This document shows, piece by piece, positions 40,819 through 52,900 of a stretch of DNA of 64,000 nt. The position numbers and the translations under genes were made by a program. How positions within the stretch are numbered: the first letter of the stretch is position 1; every line of letters begins with the position of its first letter. The notes under the pieces are model-generated. The model ran no database searches and was not told the origin of the DNA. It was given only the letters and a program-made list of their open reading frames with translations. Source of the DNA: Coenobita brevimanus (Eukaryota; Arthropoda; Malacostraca; Decapoda; Coenobitidae); NCBI GenBank assembly GCA_032717465.1, contig CM064696.1, forward strand, positions 54,059,777-54,123,776, given 5' to 3'.

Positions 40819-43800
40819 CAGTCAGAAGCTGAATGTATGCGAAAGATTAACACAGCAAGGCCTACCTTGAGGATCAATCCCTGGCATCATTTCGGCAGTC
40901 TCCATCATCTCATTCATCTCTTCCTCAGATTTCAAGAAGTCATCAATGCTGTTGCCAGGAACCTGAGGAGTGAGAGGTAGGAGTGACTACTGAGAGTACT
41001 ACCAGTATTCATTCACTTCATAGGTGAGATAAGCCACACCCAATGATGTCATTATCCAACCATAGGTTAGGTATACCATATTTTAATTAGAGTTCTTGCA
41101 AGCGGTGATAAATTCCCTCTTATCCAATGCTTTTACAGAGTATCATCATAATTAATATCCACTTTAATACTTAAACTGATAAAGGATCAGAAATATTTGC
41201 TTAGAGTCAGAGTGACAAGCATTATGAACATTATCATCACTCACACCTTCTGCAACATGCCAGCTACCTGGCAAAAGGTAACTGAATGTCTAGCAGTTAA
41301 CATCCTCCCAGTCATCCCTGCCAAGTAGCATTTTCTCATTCATCCCCGGCAGTTAAAATCCTACTATCAATCCATAGCAATTAACCTGTGAGGGCTTGAG
41401 GAATCGCTCAGGAATGCGAGCCACGCCATCTTGACTCTGCCCTCCAAAACCCAGATTGAGCAGCACCTCCACTGGGTCTGCCTGCCGGGAATCCAGTAGG
41501 GAGTCTATGCTGGACCTGTGGTCATAAGAAAATTCTGCTTTAGGATTTAATCTTATAGTTCCTTCCTGTAGCAAAAATTATTTATGTGAATACAAAGTTA
41601 ACGTTACCTTGTACTGAATCCAAACTAGTAAACTGGCAAGACTTGAATCAGAGAATTTTAAAATATTCTACAAAACTAACACAGAAAACTATTCCTCCAT
41701 AGATAATGCCGTGAAGCACATCCCAAAATGTTGTAGAAATCCATGTAACACTAACTTCGCACAGGATACAGCACATCAAATTAAACAAAGAAACACCCTA
41801 AGACAAAACACAAACCCAACAGATCAGGAATTCAAACATCTAGACAGTGAACAACACAATAAAGACCAACACTGCCAATCCCACATTACTCTTTTTGAAG
41901 TGCACATGTCCTAGACTTAGCTATTGTCAAAGAGTCTACTTCTGTTGATAGCACTGCATTATCAATAAACCTTCAGTCTTCTCTTGGGGATCAAGCCTCT
42001 GTGCATCAGCAGAAAGTCATGATGACTGGGAAACTCCAACCACTTAATCACAACATGTCTTAACCAAAATAACACACTACATCATGACAAAACTGAAACC
42101 CATCACTCAACACAGGAGATGACAAAAAGGCTCTCAAATCTCTCAAAAACTTGCACACTGAAGGCCCACATAACATTTCAAACTATCACCTCAAACACTT
42201 ACATTCACATACTACATCTAACTTAAACACTTCCCATAACTCCTGGCTGCATAGCAAAATACCAACAATTAAAAAAAAAAAAAGTGAACAAGCATACATA
42301 ATGGCAATCATAAAATCAAATACACCTCCAAGCCAATCCTCTTTAAGTATCCCCATACCTCTTCTCTCCATTCTATCATAGTTAATGGAAAATTAATCCT
42401 AAACTTTATAAAATTTTACACTCCCCTCTTAACACTTCTTCACACAAAACCAACATATCAGTACACTACCCATGAATCTATCCTAGCACAAAATTAATGT
42501 TTTTTACCATAAATCCTCCCAGCCAGTAAAGTAGTCTACTCTATTAGCAGCAAGAGATGTTTACAAGACTTTCAATGCAATCCCCCACATGGTAATCCTC
42601 AAAATAACCAAACAGAAAAGCACAACAATGGCAAAAAGTGGATCGTACAATTCCTAGTTGATACATCAGGTAAAGTAACACAAAAAAAATTCTCAAGAAA
42701 AAATAATGGCATTCCTCATGGACCAATACTCTTTCCAACACTCTTCAATTTCTTCATGCATGACTTTCCCAAACCAAAAACAACTTAACAATTCTGTGCC
42801 AATGTTCTTACCAGTACTGACAACTAATCGCAAGTTCCCCAAAACATAAATGTCATAAAACACATCCACACACAAGCTAATCAGGAAGCTCTCCTAAACA
42901 GAGAAACCCCACTCTGGACAGCATTCCACCCAGGCAAACTCAACCCCCCAAACTCAATACAAATAACTTTGGCAAGACTGATCAGTCCATTGCCCTTCAT
43001 TCACCCCTTCAGTCCAATGATGTATAGTATTTCAAAATTATTCTTGGTATCCCCTTACAACTATATTCAATTTAGGAGAGGACCATTGTAGTGAAGGGTT
43101 TAATGAAAGCTGTGTATCATCTTTCCTGTCTGAAAAGTCTCTCCTAAGCTGTATAAAGTCATTAGGAGATGAAATGAACTAAAATATGCATCACTGGACT
43201 AACAGGGTTAAATCTACACAGAACGTAAACCAAACTCCCAACCAGCATGCCAATACCGCATACACAAACTCCACTCTGCAAAGGTACATCAATAATATAG
43301 CCTCACTGATAGATCTCTGGGAGTTCACCTGGGCTGTGCTCAGTTTCTTGGAAGATGCTGGATTCCCATGATGGGAGTCTTGGGGCACCAAAGTAAGAAA
43401 GTAGGTAAATGAGAGAAGATTACACAGTGATACAGTTTCGGATACCATAGTTAGTGGTATATTGTACAGTCTGTTCTGATCAAAGTTCTTTTACATAAAC
43501 CTGGCCCAGATTTCCATCTTTTTGTAGCTTATTTAATGCAATTCAGTGCCAGAAACAAACAATGCTATGGCTTTATATCCTTCCCATAGCATATATTGTA
43601 GTGTTAATATATTGCCACAACTCAGCATTCAAGATGGACAGATGGCAATTTATGGCCAAGCTCAAGTAATGAGAGCAAAATTTCTGCCTTAAATTGTTCA
43701 AGAATAAAGGAAACAGGCTCTCAAATATATCATTATACCATAAGATCTGCAAGTAACATATAGCTTGAATATCAATAATATCACTGTGAACTGTTTTAGG

Positions 43801-46370
43801 TAACCCCACAGCTGCAAGCCAGGGAGTTAAAATAGGAATGAAAGAAGGATGGTGAAAAACAATATTTCAAAATTATATTATACAGTACATATAACATGAC
43901 GCTGCTTGCTGACTATTTAACTGCTAACTGGATCAGTTCTTTGGAAGCCTGTGAATAATAATGCCTGAAAGATGTAAGTAAATGTAAATCAATAACTTGC
44001 TGAAAGAGGTGATTCCATAGTGGTGTACTGACTGACCCTATTCACCAGTGATACCCTAAGGTGGGAACTTCAGAGAGATGCCCCCACATGATGGCAGCGA
44101 TATAACTGGGCAGCAGTTACCATATACAAGTATCCTTCAACTCCTTTCTTATTCCTGAAAGGAGAATGATGGACTGCTGGAAAAGAAAACTTCAGCCTGC
44201 AGTCCACTTGCTCCATGTTATGTTAAGACTGGGACCAGAACTAAAACAATGACAACTATAATCCATACCTGCTGTTGAAGGACAATCCCGACAATTCACT
44301 CTGGAAGGATGATTGCTTGTCCCGCAGAGCAGCAAACTGGGATCTGCGGCACTCCACCCCAGCACTGTCCGGCTGCTGCTGCTGCTCTATCTGCTGCCGC
44401 TGTATATTGGCCACATCAGTCAGAGTCAGCGGTCTGCGAGAACAGGGTTATAATACTGAATTGCAATTCATTTTATGGTGTATTTTCTGACATTCCTTAC
44501 ACAACAGTGTACAGCAATTCCTCACTGTATGTCGCCCTTTTCCTTTTTCCTTTCTCTGTCTTTTTTTTGTCACCTCTGCAAAAAAAAAAAAAAAAAATCT
44601 TACCATAGCGTTACAATTCAGCAAGTTCTTTTCATACAGTATGTCACCCCCATACATCATCATCATCATCATCATCATCATCTTAACCTCATCTCCATCC
44701 TCAAAGGTGCAACTGTTCGTATTTTCTTAAATTCCTATTTTGCACTTAGTTCCAAAGCACATTACAGAAAAACAGCCTCTTAAATTGAGAGGCACCCCCC
44801 CCATACACACATACACACACACTTTTTAAAATATAAAGCCCACAGTAAATTACAGAAATATTATCATATCTTTGTACCTCTTGAAGATACAATACCTTGC
44901 ATACGTTGATATATATACGTTACCCTTACCAAAAATGCAATCAGGCTAGCAAAATGATCTACCGGTATTGCTAGTCACAATAAATACTAATTATTAATCT
45001 GTGATATTAAAATGATACAAATGCCAAAGTATCAAAACACTGAGAACTAACTTCCCAAGGTCAGAAAATCAAATTCAATACAACAGTCAAAAGAAACACA
45101 TCACCATTAGAAACATAAATAGTGAATAATTAATCAATGAACAGTGCAGCATTCTAGAGAGCAAAGTGAATGAAGTGAAGATCAACCGCTTATATACTCA
45201 TATGTTTACTCTTTCATGATTTTTCCACTTTTTTTTACAATTTTGCTTCATTTAGGAGGTAAAAAATATAAACATCTGCAATGTAGTTTTTTTTTTGCTG
45301 GTTTTAAAATACAATTTTCCTTCAATCAAGAGGTAAAAACTATAAATACATGTGCAATGTAATCTTTACTTTTCCTTTCATTACAATTTAGCTCAAGTAA
45401 CAGACACAAAAATACTGTATCACAAGATAGCACACAGAAAGCACATACCTCTGCCAATGCCATTACCATTAAAAAGGATCTGGGTCCATGCCCATGGAGA
45501 TATTGTGTGGAATATATAGGATCCAGATCCACCCCCAAATTTACTCAATTGTTCCTTGGCCCATAGCCCACAGTTCCACAAGATTTTATTTAAATTCATT
45601 GAGAATTTTTGAAGATTTTGTGTGGGACAAATAGATCTGGACCCAGATCCACCCCAATTTTTAGTCACTTTTTTCTTGGCCCATGGCCCACCCCTCAAAA
45701 TTTCATTAAAATTCATGGAGAACTTTGGAGATATTGTGCGGTATACTCCGGATCCGGATCCACCCCAAAATTGAATCAATTCTTCCTTGGCCCACTCTTT
45801 CACAAAATTTAACTGAAATTCATTGAGACCTTGTGGAGATGTTGTGTGGACAAACAAAGGGACAAAGGTGAATACATAACCTCCTCCAATTTTGTTGGGG
45901 AAGGTAAAATTACACCTACAATGTACTCTGTCAGGTCAACACACCATATCCTGAGGCTACAGAATCAACTTACCACAAGACAAACTCAGAAAATCCTCAT
46001 TCAGTATACTGTTGCTTCTTTTATGTTCTTTTACAACCTAGTTCACAGTAATATACAGAAATACTGCTTATTAAAGATCCATTACTACCTATAAAGATGA
46101 TTTGCCACTTTCCTCCACACTACTACAGCACTGGCTGTACAGTAAAATTTGTGATATTCTGGAACACACCACAGACACATCATGAGGAGTTACTAAACAG
46201 GAGGCAGAGTAGAAAGTGCTATGAGGGGCCTCTAGTGTGTAGCTGTGGCACCACCGTAAGGAGTGTGTTGAATAATAATAACATACAAGAGCAAGGTCAA
46301 ATCAGTCATTCTGTGCAATGCCAATATTAAAGCACTTCCATTCTTGGCTTTCCTTGGTTTAAGATAAAGG

Positions 46371-46415
<45 letters not shown>

Positions 46416-49400
46416 CTCTCTCTCTCTCTCTCTTGCAGGGTGTTTGGGTTAATGATCTACAGAAAATATCCTTCTTTTACTTTAAAGTAATCATTAATAT
46501 TTTAATATTAGTTCAAAGGACTATAAGCAAAGCAAACAGCAACAGACATATCAGTTCTTCCAAGGCTGTTTATTGAAGGGTACTTTTATAATTAAGGTAA
46601 TTTGCCAGCACTGAAGACAAGGAAAGAAAAGCACAAAGGCTGTTCATGTATTCCTGAACAGTCTGAATTCTTACTGAAGTCCACTCTCTGATGACAATTA
46701 TTCTGACATAATAATACAGTATGACAGACAGACCAACCTCGTGGACAATGAGGATGTGGTGGTGGTGGTGGAGGTGGTGGAAGCTGAGTGGTATGGCTTG
46801 GTGTGGTGGAGTGTTGGGATGTGGAGGGGTATAGGCCGGCCTCTCACCCCAGTGTCACTATCCGTGGACTGTGTGATGCTGGGTGTGGCTGTGGTGGGGG
46901 TGGTGGCAGCAGCAGTGGCAGTGGCAGCAGCTGTTTCACTAGTTGGGGTGGCAGGGGAGGATGTCACCATGGAGCCTGACCCATACATGAAGCCAGCTGA
47001 AAGGTAAAGAAAGAAGCTATACAACTATAGGGGTGGGGGGAAGACATTACCAGGTAGGTTAATACTGTTGTAAAGCCAGTTGAAAATAAATAGGGTAAAG
47101 TAGTTATATCACTAGTAGGGGCTAGGGGGAGGACAATATCATGGAGCTTATACATGAAGCCAAATGAAAGGTAATAATCCAGTGGATGTAAATCACAACA
47201 ATACAATAACTGCACTGAACTTTTTGTGAATTAGCCCTGTGGTATCTATCAAAATCAAGGACTTAATTATTTTCCCTAATAATTTCACAAGTTAATCAAG
47301 CCCTCCACATGAACACATATGGATCATATAATAATTTCTATTTGACGGAGTAGTTACAAGCATCTACTATACATGAAGTGTTTCTGTTTACTTACATGAC
47401 TTCTACACTGTACCGGTGTATGACAAATTACTCACCCTCAGCACCCAGATTGAGAGAGTCTTCAGTAACGTCCTCTGATGGTGTTTCTATGCCACTTGGT
47501 ACTCCACATTCTCCACTTCCATCCCATGCTTCTGTCTCATCCTCCACACTGCCACGGACAAAGACAAAAGAGCATTGTTAACTGTGTAGAATTGCATCCC
47601 TACAACTGGTAATAATAATGAAGTGTATTCCAATGACACGAAAGTGAATCACATGTATCGTCTATTTCGAGCCAATTTTTATCTGCTTCAGCCCAAAGAC
47701 ACATGTTCTTAATTTTATTCTAGCTACCATCAAATTAGTTCATTCTACTTATGACCGAACTACTGCAGCAAAGGAATTAATGATGACCATATCTAACTAG
47801 ACAATTCTAAGTCTCCAAAGCTGAATGAAATTTCTTGGTGGTAGCACTAACAGAATATGAAATGCATCACTGGGTTTCAGATAATAAGTAACCCATTCAA
47901 AAGGATAAAAAAAAATGACTGTCAAGTACTGTACACCATCCACCGGTTTAGCTTGAGAATGAAATACTGTGCATGTATTTTGTTTCAGCAAATACCAAAT
48001 GATTTTTTCATTTCATTCATTATCATTTTATTCAGAATTTTACTGTAAAAGAGGGAAATGCCTATGGCCACCTGCGGCATTCAAACCCTAGCTAGTAAGC
48101 CACAGCCCTCTCTGACCTGAAAGCTCAACTACCAGACCACCAAACAACAGGAGAAATGTTTAAATGTAACAGCCAACAGGCTGACTCTAGAAAAGGTAAA
48201 TTCAAAGGAAGACAACCAAGTGGGTTACCAATGGCAAAAATGAACTGATGCATGGCAAAGGGCTGCACGGGGTAGCTGGTGACTTTGGCAATTGCTTCCC
48301 AGTCAAAGCCAGACCCATGGTCTAAGGGAAGGGGGGGGGGTGTCAATTACTCTCCACCCTCTTAAGCATCACAGGACCATAAAACTTTTCCCAACAATTA
48401 CATGGATCATACAAACCAAAACCACTGAGAACTTATTTGTTTCTGTTTTTTTCAAGGACATGAGCGTAGACAATCTCTACTGTACCATCCAATCCTTTAC
48501 TGTCCCACTGGGAGTGTAGGGGCTCAAAGTTATGCTTAGCCCAAACATTTATAGTTACTGACTAGTCACCCTTCTCCAAGTGGCTCTGAACAATTAATCC
48601 CAAATGCCTTTTGTATATAAACCTTTTGAGGCCACACCCAGGTGGAGAGTCTTGCCACCTACAGACCACTAAGCATCCCTCTGGTGATTGGGGACCAACT
48701 AACATAGTACTGTAAAGGTTTTCTTGGCTATAAGAAGCCATTTTTGCCTGTCACTCAATGTAAGAGTCACCTACAGACAGCACTACATTAAATGTGTGAA
48801 TGGCAGGCAACCCCACAAACCATATGTGTGGCCCATAAGGCACTGCTTAGTTAAGAAACTGGGTGTGTGAATGGGTTACTCGCATCACCAGAAAAATTGT
48901 AAGGTCAGGCAGACTATTTTCAGTTACTTCATATAGAACTGGGTACTCTGATATATTAAACACATTTCCTCAAATGCTGACAAGTTTCTACCAGATTCAA
49001 GATCAGAAAAAATAAAAACTTGTCAAACTTAAGTTCACAGCATCCAACCCTTCCCGCCTCCACATGCGCATCTCACACACACACATACACACACAGGGTG
49101 TACTGCAGCCTGTGTCTGAATTTAACCCTTGTTGAGCAAACACTTCAGATTGCAAATTCTTGCTAATTTCTGAATATCTTAATAAGCTGAATGAAATGAC
49201 AAAGTAAAGGATCATGAAAATGTTTCTAAACGTTTTTACAAGTAGAGTTACAGCACCTTTACTGATTGCAGCCTCTAACCTCAGCCACAAATCTCACTTC
49301 CAGTGCACCTGAGTATGACTGACGAGTTGATCTATCCGCAAAACCAAGCTGCCTACCTCTGGTGCCACAGACACCATCTGAATCACACATGTACAGTACA

Positions 49401-49825
49401 ACAGTAGAGCTGGCTGAATAACTGCTGGCGTTTGTTACACTCCACTAAGCATCTAACTTAGGTGGTATTAAGTAGTTAATACCTACTTAATGAAGCTGTA
49501 TTATACATTTAACATTAACTCAATGACCATTTACCATTTATAATTCATTTGAAATCAGCTATCAAATCAGGCTGTCTCTGAATAATAAAATCTCGTATGA
49601 GACGTACGAAGTACATAATATGTAGTTCGTACGTCTCATATACATTCTGCTTTGCCTAGGTTAACGAGGTTTTTTTCTTTCGTCTCGACTTGTATGAAAG
49701 TTATCCAATGCTGCTTTTTCTTTTTCTTTTTTTTTTACCACTGCCCTCTGAATTATCCTGCTGCCCTACTGTGAATATTGGAGAGTCGATTATATGGGAG
49801 GCCTGTGGCCACAACATACCGGTTC

Positions 49826-49900
<75 letters not shown>

Positions 49901-52900
49901 CAGAGCGTCCACCGTAGAAACAATTACGAGATTGCATTTTGTTATATACCTGGTCAGGTGACTCAAATCGTCTGGCCTTAGAATAAAATCGTCAGGTATT
50001 AGCCAGCCAGAAAAATACACCGAAATAGTGCAAGGGTTATTATGAGTCTATATTAATAAAATTTCTTGCACAAACATTACAAATGCCTTATGAACAGGCA
50101 ATCTAACACATCCACCTCTGAAATATGGCATCATAAATACAGTTCTTTAATTAAAGATTCAACAATGTTTGCTCAAGCATAATACAATGTTTCAAAGTTA
50201 TGATCTTAGATGCTTCTTTTGTGCATATCCTCAAGGGGATGAGGTACACTGTGAAAGCACAGATATAAAATTCAAGGAGCTTTGAAAGCGAGATAATGGA
50301 GGCTGGGTTGCGCGCAAAGCGCTGCGCACTTGTTACCAACTCGCCACTCGTCAGCTGCTCAGTTTGTTTACAGTTGCAGCAGCGGATAGCAGTACGTATG
50401 TAGGCTCATGGTTTTCACACACATTTAGCGAATATAAACTTTCAAGAACACACCACCAACATGCCGTTTATGAAAGGGAAAGCTCCGGTCAGACGAACGC
50501 TTCAGTACCTAAAGTCGTCCCAGTTAGTGCTGAAGGACAGAGTGAAGGTGAGGCTGGACCTAACCCGGTTGCAGAAGAGCACTGTTAAAGGGGATGCATA
50601 GCTAACACAGTAACCTGACAAGCCTGAATACTTCCTAAATGGCGGGCGTGGGATTCTGTAATCAGTGCCAGATTCTGGAGCTTTTCAGTGAACAGCATAA
50701 TCTGACTAGTAATATTAGCATGGTTTTATTACCGTAATTGTTGTTAGCATGATTAACATCTATTTTTCTCTGCTCTTAAGTGGTAATTAATAGGTCAGTT
50801 TTCGATAGTTCACATATTTGGGAAAATGAATTTCATTATTATTTTCCTTTTGTACGTAAAAACTGGTTTTGTCTAAGTTATAGTTTTTTTTTTATGAACA
50901 ATTTCTCAGAACAGTGGTAAGAAATCTTGTTTTCAAGACTAAGCTATATCCAAGTAAAGACTCTCTCTCTCTCCCTCATGCATACAAAATAATGAGGCAG
51001 TAGCTGTTTCACTTCCCCTTATCCAAGAACACTAACTCCACCAGAACTGGAGAAATTAACAACAGCTTTCCGTTTAGACAGTAAAGTAAATATTCTTTCT
51101 TAGGTCACCTGGTGGTCTACAGGATGAGTCTTAAGCACATACGGTAACTGCCTGGGGGTGTAAGTCAGTTTCTTACAACAACTGTTGTAAAGATACCTTG
51201 TCTCTAGTCCCCTTGTATCCTGAAGAAAGGGGGCATTGTGGGACTGTTAATGTTTTCTCTTCTTGGGACTTTGGTGGAATGGGCTTACAATTTTTACATT
51301 TTTGCCATAGTAACTAAGATGGTATCATCATCATCATGAACCCCCCCCCTTTTTTTATTTTTTTTTTAATTTGGAATTTCTTGGCCTCAAACACATAAGG
51401 GTGGCCATGTGCTTATGAAAAGTACATACCATATGTGCCATTGGAATTGTTATGCTTATAGCTAGTGTAGTTAATATAGTGATTTAGAGGGGAATAAGAA
51501 TTTTAACAACACTGTGTTAAAAAATATAGTTACACTTTAATTAAGTATGTGTTGCAGGTGGTGACAGTGAACTACAATACCCACGGAGCTCATCATGAGG
51601 GGGCACGTGACTTTGTTTTCTGGCATCTACCTCAACTACAATACAAGAACCCCAACATACAAGTAATATAATTTATACGGTATACTGTACACTATTTCTC
51701 TGTAATATATCAGTCAACCAGTCATCTTGGTAAGAAGTTTTCAGAGGAATCATAATACTGTTACTTTTTTTTTTTAAATGAAAAAACAACCATCTGCTGT
51801 TCTTCAGTACAGAATAAAATAATTAATAAATTAATAAACATTTCAAACAACACATAGATGGCTCTACATCTTAAGTAATTATTATTATTCTGTCTATCTA
51901 TCTATTGCCAGACGCCTTAATCCCTTATACGGGGTGGCCACAAACAAATCGCCTCCATGTCACCCTGTCCCCTCACTGTCCTGCTCCCATTTCACACCCT
52001 CTCTCTCTTCACAATATTAAAGTTTCATCATAAATTATAGATGTCCTAGATACAGTATATTGCAAATTTCATAATAAATTAGGACGGAAAAATATCAATT
52101 ATCATAAATTAGGGGTCTTTAAACATAATTTTTTTCATAAATACGTTTCATTATAAATTACATGTTTTAATATTACAAACTTCTTCATATATTACGAATG
52201 TCTTTAAATATTACAAATACAGTATCTTCATATTTATTATTTAGCATTATTATCATATTTTTATTATTTTGATTTATTATTATTATTTGACACAGAGTAA
52301 TCAGACAGTAACAGCTTCCATGTCTCTCTTCCAGATGGTAACATTCAAGAACATTACTCCAACCCCTTTTCTCAGAATATTCTTTGAGGATGGCGAAGAC
52401 GTCCTCATGGACGTTGACTCAAAATCTCGCTCAGATATCCACGACCACTTGAAAAAGGTCTTCTGCAAGTCAGATGCCCTACTGGCAGAGGAAGCAATAG
52501 AGGCTAAAAGTCTGGACAACCCGGCCAATTTTGGTTGGGGATGTGATCGGCAGTGCATATGTGAGATCCCTGGCCAGGTTCCTTGTCCTGGTCTAATTCC
52601 TTTGCCCAAAGTTATGCGAGGAAAATACACGTTTGGTGATGCTGTTGATGAATAGACTATAATAAATTTGTTTAGTAGCTATACTTTGTTAAATTTGAAA
52701 ATGAACAGAGAAATATAAACATGTATACTTTTTCTTACCTGTTTTTCCTTGGGGAAAAAATGAAAAATATACTATATATATATAATTCATTCATCTAATC
52801 CAGTGTAGCCCCATGAGAAGCATAGAAGCCTGGGGCTAGGCAAGTTGGTCCTAACATTTAAGATGAGAGTGACCAGCCTCACTCATCCCTGAGTGGCATT

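Noticed and set aside
41353..41385. Extension of ITPRID exon 5 past the donor ([10 protein letters not shown])
   Set aside because: The donor GTTAAT joins in phase to exon 6, which continues the family's helix; the extension is intron.
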